This document shows, in pieces, positions 53,701 to 61,283 of a stretch of 64,000 bases of DNA (positions are counted from its first letter, which is position 1; each line of letters opens with the position of its first letter). Both the position numbers and the translations under genes were made by a program. Origin of the DNA: Tubiluchus corallicola (taxonomy: Eukaryota; Priapulida; Priapulimorpha; Priapulimorphida; Tubiluchidae). The notes under the pieces are model-generated. The model was not told the origin of the DNA. It did not search any database and was given only the letters and a program-made list of their open reading frames with translations. The stretch spans positions 53,056 through 117,055 of the forward strand of contig JAQGDQ010002395.1 of NCBI GenBank assembly GCA_030141605.1. Reading direction: 5' to 3'.

Positions 53701-55976
53701 GTTACGCTACTGGTACTAGTATTATGGGAGGACGAACTCTTGGCGGTCTGGTGGGGGATAACAGAAGAGGCAGTATAACCAACTGTTACGCTACTGGTAC
53801 TACTAGTATTATGAGCATATCAGCTCTTGGCGGTCTGGTTGGGAAAAACAGTGGCAGTATAACCGATAGCTACGCTACTGGTAGTGTGTCTGGAGGAGAT
53901 AATTCTTATGCAAATGTCGGCGGCCTGGTGGGGGAAAACAGAGGCAGTATAACCGATAGCTACGCTACTGGCAGTGTGACGGATGGAAAGCACACTGGCG
54001 GCCTGGTGGGGTATAACAGTGGCAGTATAACCAACTGTTACGCTACTGGTACTAGTATTATGGGAGGACGAAGTAATGGCGGCCTGGTGGGGTATAATTA
54101 CGATGGCAGTATAACCGATAGCTACGCTACTGGCAGTGTGACGGGTGGAGTGATGAATGGCGGCCTGGTGGGAGAGCATCGGCAAGGCACTATAACCAAA
54201 AGCTACTGGGATAAGGGTAGTACAGGGCAAAGTGGTTCTTCTGGCGGCGGGGTTGGTATCACTTCCGGTATTAACCTGGAGAGGTATAACAGTAAGTACT
54301 ATGAGTTTGATGACGAAGTTTTCATCGACTGGGACTTTGTCTCCACCTGGAGATGGATAGGCAACAGTAATTGGCCTGTTCTCGATTGGCAGACTAATGA
54401 AATAACACCAATACAAAGTAAAGTAGCCAATATCTGGAGCTTTGTATTTGAGCATGGAAATAACCAAGGATTATCTGAAAATGTGGGTATCGGAAAGATT
54501 TCAGGGGTAAGTAGCTTTACTCTACTACTCCCTTATTCTTATGGGGTTGATCTCGCCTCATTAGTCCCCACAATAGGAATATCGGAGGGTGCCAGCATTA
54601 GTCCGGAAAGTGGTGTATCAGAGAACTTTTCCAGCACCGCAACCTACACGGTAACAGCGCCAGATGCTACCAAGGAATATTTTGTAACCGTAAAAAATCA
54701 GACTTCACCACCCACTTTCACTGTTTTGGGCTACTATGAAGAAGGTCGTATAGGGGCCGGAGATCTTGAAAAGCCGGATCTGTTTCAGGTAGGTGGTCTG
54801 CCAGATGGGAATTATGTGTATTCACTAGAGATAGCAGACAGAGATGCAGTGGATGGTATATTAGATGTAACAGGTGGTAATGCTGTAATGGGAGGCGATG
54901 TGCTGAGTGCTTCTGCCTGGAGTTCAATAGCAGATGGTACTGTTGGCATTAAGCTTACCATAGGAGGGGCTACTTATGAGTATAGTAATAGTACTATTAA
55001 AGAGCAGTACAGTATAAGAAGTTGGCAGGATCTTCAGGGGATGAAGTACGGTTTGTCAGGTGACTACACTTTGATGAATGATATAGAGCTGCCAGAACCC
55101 TCCCAAACAGGAGGCACTTTCCCGGAGGAGCTTCCTGCAGCAGGTTTTGACCCTGTGGGTGGTATCAGTAATAGATTTACAGGTTCATTTAGTTCAGCTA
55201 GTGGAGAGATATATGTAATAAGCAACCTATTTATAGATAGAGGAAATGATTACTATGTAGGGCTGTTTGGTTATGCAAACAATGCAACCATCGAGAATGT
55301 TGGAATAGAAATATCAGGAGGTGGTGTGAGTGGTATTGTATGTGTCGGCGGTTTGGTTGGGTATGCATTCAGAAGTAATGTAAGCAACAGTTATGCAACA
55401 GGTAGCGTGACCATCGGGAAGGGAGGATCCCAAGCCGGCGGTTTGGTTGGGAATACATTCGAAAGTACTGTAAGCAACAGTTATGCAACAGGTAGCGTGA
55501 CCGTCGGGGAGGGAGGATCCCAAGCCGGCGGTTTGGTTGGGTATGCATTCAGAAGTAATGTAAGCAACAGTTATGCAACAGGTAGCGTGACCGTCGGGGA
55601 GGGAGGATCCCAAGCCGGCGGCTTGATTGGGTATACTAGAAAGGCCAGCACTGTTACCAACTGTTATGCTGTGGGATCTGTTACGGGAGGTAGTGATAAT
55701 ATTGGTGGCTTGATTGGGTATAAAGATAGCACTGTTTCTGGCAGCTACTGGGATAAGGGCAGTACGGGGCAAACTATTTCTGATGGAGGGACGGGTGTCT
55801 CCTCGGGAGCTTACCTGGAGAAAGAAGGAGCTGTATATATAGATAAAGAAGCAGATGGCAATGGTACTACAAATGTTTTTGTAGATTGGTCTATTAGTGA
55901 CGATGACACTGAAACCTGGAAGTGGCGGGGTAATGGTCAATGGCCTGTTCTCACCTGGCCACCACCAGGCAACTAA
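50745..55976 (+). CDS. Giant repeat lipoprotein with DUF5018-like and GLUG repeats
   Basis: 1743 residues from MKTFLKALKSVTALLF. Lipobox AITLGC (Cys27), so it is lipidated and probably surface exposed. Seven domains of about 75-90 residues follow in tandem. Each has the pattern I-x-x-F-x-F-E...VPFGT...PTIEISDGATI-P-SG...YTVTAENGD...Y-VTV, resembling DUF5018. Then comes a linker beginning PTFTVLSYNNGANRIGAGD and a GLUG-type beta-helix region (GGLVGYNSGSITNCYATG repeats). The whole module (one DUF5018-like domain, linker, GLUG region) is then repeated a second time to the end. No type IX secretion tail is evident. Adhesion or carbohydrate binding is a guess from GLUG proteins. A broken paralogue lies at 61284-63762. 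Confidence 0.88.
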   Translation: MKTFLKALKSVTALLFLLFLAITLGCKKGDEKPPLSDENLITEFAFRKSVNGSLAVDVDAGVITGTEIELKVPFSTNLFLIPTIVVSDGATISPESGVGIIFEETNPTTYTVTAENGDEREYKVTVTKLPGSSANSITSYVFEADKNSDKGLTKDVKAEDVTGPDITLTVPFGTALELTPTIEISDGATINPASGVPVNFGLLNHLTYTVTAENGDEQDYKVTVTVAENTECEIKTFVFEEKNNENNLYVDVDAGVITGPDITLTVPFGTALELTPTIEISDGATINPASGVPVNFEETNPTTYTVTAENGDDKQYYTVTVEVAQNTECEIKTFVFEEKNNENNLYVDVDAGVITGTDIPLIVPFGTDLELTPTIGISDGATISPDSGESVDFSSSATQAVEYTVTSEDNTTTETYRVVVTVASETDKEITSFVFEADKNSDKGLTKDVVAEDVTGPDITLIVPYNTNVASLTPTITIKGKHITPKSGEAISFESFVTYTVTAGDDTTQDYKVTVNKEEASTASDILRFAFEVGDNKDKLTEDVVVENITSTDITLEVPYGTNLELIPRIEISEYASIDPESGVLNDFSNSESAPVEYEVTAQDDETTKVYEVTVKETPASDEKEITLFDFEVSDNPTYIEEKVEGDISPEDNTIRLKVPFGTDVHSLRPRIEISEYASISPESGVLNDFSNSESAPVEYEVTAQDETSQTYYVTVVIENIPRPTFTVLSYNNGANRIGAGDLEKPDLFQIGDLQDGSYDYSLKIDNKDAGGGTLSVLGGKASIGSTLLASDWNEIDDGNITIVLTLEGSTFSYNTTKEQYSVKSWQDLQGMKYGLSGDYTYTLMNDIELPDPSQTGGTFPEELPAAGFDPVGGGSNRFTGSFSSASGEIYVISNLFIDRGNDEYVGLFAYAFNATIENVGIEISDGGVTGHEYAGGLMGYNRSSTVNNITITGGSIKSTRTGSDGDDGCVGSLVGCNFEGSITNCYATGTSIMGGRTLGGLVGDNRRGSITNCYATGTTSIMSISALGGLVGKNSGSITDSYATGSVSGGDNSYANVGGLVGENRGSITDSYATGSVTDGKHTGGLVGYNSGSITNCYATGTSIMGGRSNGGLVGYNYDGSITDSYATGSVTGGVMNGGLVGEHRQGTITKSYWDKGSTGQSGSSGGGVGITSGINLERYNSKYYEFDDEVFIDWDFVSTWRWIGNSNWPVLDWQTNEITPIQSKVANIWSFVFEHGNNQGLSENVGIGKISGVSSFTLLLPYSYGVDLASLVPTIGISEGASISPESGVSENFSSTATYTVTAPDATKEYFVTVKNQTSPPTFTVLGYYEEGRIGAGDLEKPDLFQVGGLPDGNYVYSLEIADRDAVDGILDVTGGNAVMGGDVLSASAWSSIADGTVGIKLTIGGATYEYSNSTIKEQYSIRSWQDLQGMKYGLSGDYTLMNDIELPEPSQTGGTFPEELPAAGFDPVGGISNRFTGSFSSASGEIYVISNLFIDRGNDYYVGLFGYANNATIENVGIEISGGGVSGIVCVGGLVGYAFRSNVSNSYATGSVTIGKGGSQAGGLVGNTFESTVSNSYATGSVTVGEGGSQAGGLVGYAFRSNVSNSYATGSVTVGEGGSQAGGLIGYTRKASTVTNCYAVGSVTGGSDNIGGLIGYKDSTVSGSYWDKGSTGQTISDGGTGVSSGAYLEKEGAVYIDKEADGNGTTNVFVDWSISDDDTETWKWRGNGQWPVLTWPPPGN
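51223..51830. repeat. Near-identical DNA repeats inside the lipoprotein gene
   Basis: Long blocks are repeated almost base for base: about 115 bases at 51234 recur at 51524, and about 95 bases at 51426 recur at 51716. The offset is 290 bases in both cases, roughly one domain. Such identity favours unequal recombination and domain gain or loss. Confidence 0.85.
55371..55640. repeat. 90-bp tandem repeat (GLUG units), three copies
   Basis: The string GGAGGATCCCAAGCCGGCGG recurs with a period of 90 bases (CAAGCCGGCG at 55431, 55521 and 55611). Each unit encodes one 30-residue GLUG repeat with SNSYATGSVT and GGSQAGGLVG. Units differ by a few bases only. Confidence 0.88.
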
Positions 55977-56000
55977 AAATAGGCAAGAGAATAATATTTA

Positions 56001-56034
56001 AACCCGTGCTTACTGCAAAAGCACGGGTTTTTTT
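56001..56034 (+). terminator. Rho-independent terminator after the giant lipoprotein gene
   Basis: Perfect stem AACCCGTGCTT (56001-56011) with AAGCACGGGTT (56019-56029), 7-base loop, then a run of T. Confidence 0.9.
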
Positions 56035-56090
56035 ACGTTCTTTTGTTTTTGATAGAAAAGAATCAAAAAATCGAGCCTTTAAGGGCATTC
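56033..56090. repeat. Dispersed hairpin repeat, partial copy
   Basis: Starts in the terminator T run: TTTACGTTCTTTTGTTTTTG, then ATAGAAAAGAATCAAAAAATCG and GAGCCTTTAAGGGCATTCC. It is cut off after GCATTCCTT, near an IS110 remnant. Confidence 0.8.
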
Positions 56091-56148
56091 CTTTTACTTT
56101 TGTACCCAGACCATAAAGGTTACAAAATTGTAGTTTATACTAAATTTA

Positions 56149-56355
56149 GTGACCTTGAGAAATGAGATAAGGGCAGTCCAGCATTTTCCTGCTTTAGTAT
56201 CATCACGATTCAATCCAACATTAAAGGAAGACTATGAGCGAATAAAAGCTAATAAGTCAAGTAAAATGGTAGGTATTACAGCAGTTCAAAGAAAATTATT
56301 GCTTTTAACTTACACCCTTTGGAAAAACGACACAATATTTAACGCATATCGCTAA
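56149..56355 (+). pseudogene. IS110-family transposase, C-terminal remnant
   Basis: 68 codons opening at a TTG and ending in a normal stop. The peptide RFNPTLKEDYERIKANKSSKM and ITAVQRKLLLLTYTLWKND match the C-terminal tail of the IS110 Transposase_20 domain (the NPxLKxxYERLKAxGK...AIxRKLLxxxYxLWK pattern). The RuvC-like N-terminal half is absent. No ends of the element can be defined. Confidence 0.65.
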
Positions 56356-56802
56356 TTATTTATTATTTAGAGGATATCACATGGGTTAAACTATGGAAAT
56401 GAAATAAAGATAGGCAATCTTTACGGATTGCCGCCTACACAGGATAGATATGTGACAAATATTTGCCTTTGATCTTCCTTCTTTATTTGCAAGATACTCA
56501 TATTTTTTCAATAGAATATTTGGATTTTAAAACAGTACCTTTTTTTGCTGTTCTCTAGTTTAAGAGTTTTTATATATTATTAATATTAAATAAGTTGAGC
56601 TTGATTTTAAGAGCGATTATTTTAAAAAAGCTGCATTGGTGTTTTATCAAGATAGTTTTTAAACCTCTCCAGTGATCCCGACTAAAATATTTCGCCTAGT
56701 AAAGTCCTCTCATTAGCAGGCTGCAGTATCGATTCAACGTAAATAATTTTATATCTTTGTATATTCTTGTAATATACTGCAAGAATTGATATACGTAGGG
56801 CA
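56356..56802. other. Intergenic region upstream of the coiled-coil gene
   Basis: 447 bases. Contains the -7 box TATCTTTG at 56752-56759, which fits TAnnTTTG and lies 43 bases before the ATG at 56803. Nothing else is recognised. Confidence 0.6.
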
Positions 56803-57687
56803 ATGGATACAAAATCGCTTGCAAATAAGAAAAATGACACTATTGTAATAGTGCTTGCAACAGTGTTGGTTTTGGTTATTGCATTATATGTTTGGCAGTA
56901 CTTTTCATATGGTACATCGATTCGGCAAATAAGAGAGGATAAAAGTGCTATTCAGGCTGAACTCGATGCTATGGTGCAAAGTTATGATTCTCTGGAGACG
57001 GAGAATGACACGTTAAACTATAATCTTGAACTTGCACAGAGTGAGGTAAGGGACCTTTTGCTGGAAGTAGAGCAGGTTAGGCGAGCCAGTTATGCACAGA
57101 TATCGAGGTATAAAAAGGAGGTGTCTACTCTGCGTGATATTATGCGTAATTATGTTGTACAGATAGATTCTCTAAATGAGCGCAACAAGTTGCTAATGGC
57201 TGAAAACTTACAGGTAAAAAAGGAGGTTTCAGTAGTAAAGGGTGTTAATGTGCAACTGGAGAAAGAGAAAAAGAAGCTGGAGCAAAAAGTTATGCTGGCA
57301 TCTCAGTTGGAGGCTATTAGCCTCTATGCGACAGGTATTAACAGAAAGGGTAATGATACTGGTAAAGCAAAAAAGATAGAAAAGATAAAAGTAGGCTTCA
57401 CCCTAAGTAAAAATGCTACAGCCCAGAGAGGGCCCAAATATTTGTATATACGCATACAGCATCCGGATGAGCGCCTGATGATAAAATCAGAAAAAGATGT
57501 TTTTAGGTATGATGGTGCCAATATACCATATTCGGCGAGAAGAGAGGTTGAGTATGAGGGGAATGAGCTTCCCGTAAATATTTTTTGGGATAATAAAGAT
57601 GAGCCGCTACTTACCAGAGGGGTATATAGAATAGATGTTTTTGCTGACGGAAATAATATTGGCACTACTACTTTTGAGGTGAAATAG
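56803..57687 (+). CDS. Membrane-anchored coiled-coil protein, conserved hypothetical
   Basis: 294 residues. A short cytoplasmic start, one membrane segment (TIVIVLATVLVLVIALYVWQY, about 14-34), then a long coiled coil (about 38-170; DKSAIQAELDAMVQSYDSLETEN and KKEVSTLRDIMRNYVVQIDSL). A C-terminal beta-rich domain follows (about 195-294: IEKIKVGFTLSKNATAQRGPKYLYIRI, GVYRIDVFADGNNIGTTTFEVK). Bacteroidota proteins of this form are common and uncharacterised. A structural role in the envelope is likely but unproven. It is transcribed from its own promoter and followed by a coding relic. Confidence 0.8.
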   Translation: MDTKSLANKKNDTIVIVLATVLVLVIALYVWQYFSYGTSIRQIREDKSAIQAELDAMVQSYDSLETENDTLNYNLELAQSEVRDLLLEVEQVRRASYAQISRYKKEVSTLRDIMRNYVVQIDSLNERNKLLMAENLQVKKEVSVVKGVNVQLEKEKKKLEQKVMLASQLEAISLYATGINRKGNDTGKAKKIEKIKVGFTLSKNATAQRGPKYLYIRIQHPDERLMIKSEKDVFRYDGANIPYSARREVEYEGNELPVNIFWDNKDEPLLTRGVYRIDVFADGNNIGTTTFEVK

Positions 57688-57725
57688 CTTTTTGTATCCC
57701 AGCATACTGGTTGAGGATCAGATGT

Positions 57726-57850
57726 ATGAATAATTATTTTGAAGTCTTCTCACCCCCATCTTTTTTGCTAATGTTTTTGTTGAAATCTTCATTTAAGTCG
57801 GTAAGCTACGGTTTTTCTTTTACAGCCTGAGCCAAATTTTTTTACCTGGT
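57726..57850 (-). pseudogene. Coding relic (dispersed family copy B)
   Basis: On the minus strand this reads NLAQAVKEKP, a stop, then LTDLNEDFNKNISKK and GGEKTSK before a final stop. It is alignable with copy A at 27330-27482. No start is found. Located just upstream of the cytochrome-fusion promoter. Confidence 0.45.
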
Positions 57851-57892
57851 AAAGCCCCACCAGAAGATTTTTCTTTCAAGCATATTTTTCAC

Positions 57893-57900
57893 TATATTTG
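57893..57900 (+). promoter_or_regulatory. -7 box for the cytochrome-SUMF1 gene
   Basis: TATATTTG, an exact TAnnTTTG, with a TTTC-containing stretch about 17 bases upstream. It overlaps a TTG that would otherwise extend the frame, which argues for a later start codon. Confidence 0.6.
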
Positions 57901-57954
57901 AGGGCGACAGCCACTATGCTGTTGTTTTTAAAAGTTTGTTTATCATTTTTTGTT

Positions 57955-59502
57955 ATGAGTAGGTTTTTGGTGCTGTGCGGAAAGAGGCGGTGGCTTATAT
58001 TCTTTTTTGGACTTTTTGCTGGTGCGTGTATTATGATATTTAGCAACAGAGTAGTTGAATATACATCAACAGACGAGTTTTGTGAGTCGTGTCATGTACA
58101 TCCACATGTTACATCTTCGTGGAAGCTATCTACTCATTATGATAATCGTAACGGGGTGCATGTGCATTGTGTGGAGTGTCATCTTCCTCCTCGAGGAGAA
58201 GGGTACCTGAAAGAGAAGATAAAGCTTGGGCTGAGAGATGTGTGGGGCATGCTTACTAAAGATAGTGTTGATTTTAACTGGGAGGCAAAGTCTACAGCTG
58301 AAGCTGCACAGCGATTCACTTTTAAAGAGTCCTGCATTAAATGTCACGCAAATCTTTTTCCCATCACTCTTTCGGACAAAGGCTCTGATGCTCATTTGTA
58401 TTATTCACAGAATGAGGATGATCTACATTGTATCAATTGCCATTTGGATGTGGGGCACCACAACCCCAATGCTGTTAGCAGTAATATCAATTTTGGTGTA
58501 GTGGGCGGGGAGGGTATAAAAAACTACACAGAGGCGACAGAGGTTAATATTTTTGAAGATTATACCGAAAAGATTCCTAATTCCACTGTGTCTTTTAATA
58601 TGAAGGCTATTCCCGGAGGAAGTTTTATTATGGGTAGTTCAGATAGTGATGTTTTTGCCAAAGATGACGAAAAGCCTGCGAGGAGAGTAACACTCAGCCC
58701 TTTTTTTATGGCTGAGGTAGAGGTTACATGGGATGAGTATCTGGCATTTTATCTTCAAACAGCTACAGAAGGGCGGTCAACCGATACCGAGGGAGTGAGA
58801 AGTGGAGGCGGCATAGATGGTATCACAGGAGCCACACCTCCGTATGGGCAACCTGACCAGAACTGGGGGCTGGGCAAGCGCCCCGCTATAACGATGAGTT
58901 TTCATGCTGCGGAGACATATTGCAAGTGGTTGTCATATATAACAGGAAAAACATATCGTTTGCCAACTGAGGCGGAGTGGGAGTATGCCGCACGTGGTGG
59001 AACAGAAGGGGCCTATTTTTTTGAAGGGAGTCCCAAGAGATATTCAGATACGAGGCTATGGGCAAAAATATTTGGGACAGACACGACTACTATAAATACT
59101 TATGTTATCTATAAGGAAAATTCCGGGGCAAAAACAGAGACTCCCGATAAAGTGGCTCCTAATCCACTGGGGTTAAAAAATATGCTTGGGAATGTTTCCG
59201 AGTTTTGTTCGGATTGGTATGATCCTGATGCTTATAGTAAATTGCAGGATGGAGTGGTTGATCCCGTAGGGCCTTTAAGTGGCAGTGAGCGTGTTATAAG
59301 GGGAGGGTCTTATAAAAGTGATGCAGCAGGCCTGCGTTGTTCTGGACGAGATCATTCACGAACGGAAGATTGGCTAAAGACCGATCCTCAGCTTCCCAAA
59401 AGTATTTGGTGGTACTCTGACTGTACTACTGTAGGGTTTCGAGTTGTGTGTGAGTTTGATGTAAATACCGGCAACAAACAAGCCGCTCTGTCGGATGAGT
59501 AG
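57955..59502 (+). CDS. NapC/NrfH-type tetraheme cytochrome fused to a SUMF1-like domain
   Basis: 515 residues from MSRFLVLCGKRRW; ATG 57916 is an alternative. One membrane anchor (about 12-29). Four CXXCH motifs at Cys43, 72, 127 and 159, with the NrfH-like TSTDEFCESCHVHPHV and HLPPRG following the second. From about residue 205 a SUMF1/FGE-sulfatase domain begins: MKAIPGGSFIMGSSDSD, RLPTEAEWEYAARGG, GNVSEFCSDWYD, RVIRGGSYKSDAAGLRCSGRD, TVGFRVV. Only one of the two FGE catalytic cysteines is at its place (LRCSGR; the other is Ala), so formylglycine formation is unlikely. The first half should oxidise quinol and pass electrons outward. The Gfo/Idh gene follows by 62 bases in the same direction. 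Confidence 0.88.
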   Translation: MSRFLVLCGKRRWLIFFFGLFAGACIMIFSNRVVEYTSTDEFCESCHVHPHVTSSWKLSTHYDNRNGVHVHCVECHLPPRGEGYLKEKIKLGLRDVWGMLTKDSVDFNWEAKSTAEAAQRFTFKESCIKCHANLFPITLSDKGSDAHLYYSQNEDDLHCINCHLDVGHHNPNAVSSNINFGVVGGEGIKNYTEATEVNIFEDYTEKIPNSTVSFNMKAIPGGSFIMGSSDSDVFAKDDEKPARRVTLSPFFMAEVEVTWDEYLAFYLQTATEGRSTDTEGVRSGGGIDGITGATPPYGQPDQNWGLGKRPAITMSFHAAETYCKWLSYITGKTYRLPTEAEWEYAARGGTEGAYFFEGSPKRYSDTRLWAKIFGTDTTTINTYVIYKENSGAKTETPDKVAPNPLGLKNMLGNVSEFCSDWYDPDAYSKLQDGVVDPVGPLSGSERVIRGGSYKSDAAGLRCSGRDHSRTEDWLKTDPQLPKSIWWYSDCTTVGFRVVCEFDVNTGNKQAALSDE

Positions 59503-59564
59503 AGTATTATAATTGACTATAGGTTAGGTTTATAGCCTTAATTTAAACTAAATTGTAAAATAAA

Positions 59565-60902
59565 ATGGAAGATAAGAATTTTTCGAGAAGAAGATTTTTG
59601 GCCAATGCGGCAGCTATAAGCGCTGTGGGTGCTGTAGGCGTTGGTGCTCTTGCCTCGTGCAAGGAAAAGAAAGTGCCGTTAGGCGAAGCCAAAGTACCTC
59701 CATTACTTGACCAGGCTCCTGACGGAAAGCCTTTGAAAGCTGGAGTGATAGGCTGTGGAGGTCGTGGTAGTGGTGCAGCTATAAATTTTCTTAATGCAGG
59801 ACCAAACCTATCCGTTGTTGCTTTGGGCGATGTACTTAAGGATCGTGTAATGTCGTGTCGTGAAAAACTTATTAAGGAGAAAAACCATGAGGTAAGCGAA
59901 GCGAACTGTTTTGTGGGGTTTGATGCCTACCAAAAAGTTATTGATTCCGGGGTAGATGTTGTTATTATGGCGGCTCCTCCCAAGTTTCGTCCCAAGCATT
60001 TTGATGCGGCAGTACAGGCGCGCAAGCATGTATTTATGGAGAAACCTATTGCAGTAGATCCTGTAGGGGTGCGTGCTGTTATGGTATCCTCCAAGAAAGC
60101 TGATGCTGCCATGTTAAAAGTGATAACCGGAACTCAGCGTCGTCACCAGCGGGATTATGTTGATATTTACAAGAAGGTAATGGAGGGAGAGATAGGGGAT
60201 ATTGTTGCTGCTAATTGTTACTGGAATGGCAGTCAGCTATGGTATCGCAAGCCGAGGCCCGAGTGGAGTGAGATGGAGTATATGATTAGGGATTGGGTAA
60301 ACTGGACATGGTTGTCTGGCGACCATATAGTAGAGCAGCATATTCACAATATTGATGTGGTAAATTGGTTTAGTGGATCATACCCGAAAGAGGCTGTTGG
60401 GATGGGGTCGCGTCAACGTCGCGTAACAGGAGACCAGTTTGACAACTTCTCTATAGACTACAAATTTGATAACAATATGCATTTACACTCCATGTGTCGT
60501 CAGGTCAATGGATGTGTAAATAATGTATCAGAATATATTAGAGGGACGAAGGGTTACACCAATTGCCGCAACACGATATGGGACAAGAACGGGGCAGTTG
60601 TGTATGAGTATAAGTACCCTTTAAGTGATTCGGGTGAGCCCATGCGTAATGTCAAGGTAAGTCCTTATCTTCAGGAGCATATAGACCTTGTTACATGTAT
60701 TCGTCAGAATATAGAAGTAAATGAGGCTGAGGGTACAGCTATTTCTAATATGGTTGCTATTATGGGGCGCATATCTGCTTACACCGGTAGAAAGATTACA
60801 TGGGATCAGATGATGAACTCTGACCTGTTATTGGGCCCCAAAACCTACGTTATGGGGAAGGTTGGGATGAAGGCTGAGATTCCGGTTCCTGGTAAAGCTT
60901 AA
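59565..60902 (+). CDS. Tat-exported Gfo/Idh/MocA family oxidoreductase, lipoprotein
   Basis: 445 residues. Twin-arginine signal SRRRFLANAAAISAV followed by lipobox ALASC (Cys29): it is exported folded, with cofactor bound, and then lipidated. The Rossmann domain starts AGVIGCGGRGSGAAINFL (dinucleotide binding), continues with VVALGDV and EKPIAVDP (catalytic Lys of the EKP motif), and the C-terminal alpha/beta domain begins near NCYWNGSQLWYRKPRPEWSE. Family members oxidise or rearrange sugars and inositols with tightly bound NAD(P). It lies 62 bases after the tetraheme fusion gene and is probably cotranscribed. A link between the two is inferred from position. Confidence 0.9.
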   Translation: MEDKNFSRRRFLANAAAISAVGAVGVGALASCKEKKVPLGEAKVPPLLDQAPDGKPLKAGVIGCGGRGSGAAINFLNAGPNLSVVALGDVLKDRVMSCREKLIKEKNHEVSEANCFVGFDAYQKVIDSGVDVVIMAAPPKFRPKHFDAAVQARKHVFMEKPIAVDPVGVRAVMVSSKKADAAMLKVITGTQRRHQRDYVDIYKKVMEGEIGDIVAANCYWNGSQLWYRKPRPEWSEMEYMIRDWVNWTWLSGDHIVEQHIHNIDVVNWFSGSYPKEAVGMGSRQRRVTGDQFDNFSIDYKFDNNMHLHSMCRQVNGCVNNVSEYIRGTKGYTNCRNTIWDKNGAVVYEYKYPLSDSGEPMRNVKVSPYLQEHIDLVTCIRQNIEVNEAEGTAISNMVAIMGRISAYTGRKITWDQMMNSDLLLGPKTYVMGKVGMKAEIPVPGKA

Positions 60903-61135
60903 TGCTTGTTGTTTTCATCTATTAGTGTTTACAGCCCCTGCTTTTTAAATAAGAGAGCGTTTTTTTATATAAAGTAAGATCAGAAACATATGGGATAAGG
61001 GCTGGATCAGCTTTGATAGAAGCATTTCGACATGTAAAAGAGCGTAATAATTCCTGCTGTTGTGCTCTATATGGAAAAAATATTTGTGCAGGTTGTGAGA
61101 CTAATCGTGATATGGGTGCATATTGATAACAGAAA

Positions 61136-61262
61136 GACACTGTTTCACAAAGTGTGCAAACTAAAAAAATACCGAGGGTTTGGCTATTTATAGCTGGACC
61201 CTTTTTTCAAATATAACTAAGAACTGGATTCAAGACAATGCCCCAGTTTATGAGATAGTGCT
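61136..61262. mobile_element. 127-bp deletion derivative of the IS256 element (MITE-like)
   Basis: Both ends of the 1338-bp element are kept: GACACTGTTTCACAAAGTGTG at 61136 and the other end, TTATGAGATAGTGCT, finishing at 61262. The interior is gone. The join lies in CAGTTT, a 6-base string present at both parent positions (CCCCAGTTTCTG and ACACAGTTTATG). One extra G is seen inside the arm. No matching 8-bp target duplication is found. Confidence 0.9.
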
Positions 61263-61283
61263 GTTTTAGTATTATTGCGCCTC

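Noticed and set aside
53820-54467. Long minus-strand frame of 215 codons inside the giant lipoprotein gene
   Set aside because: It is a shadow of the GLUG repeats; the repeat period keeps the antisense frame free of stops. The same applies to the 208-codon frame at 55314-55940.
57955-59502. Formylglycine-generating enzyme for the nearby sulfatase
   Set aside because: The SUMF1 fold is present, but one of the two catalytic cysteines is replaced by Ala, and the protein is fused to a cytochrome. Kept only as a question.
60922-61140. 72-codon minus-strand frame before the 127-bp IS derivative
   Set aside because: No similarity or signals; it reaches into the IS end. Left as spacer.
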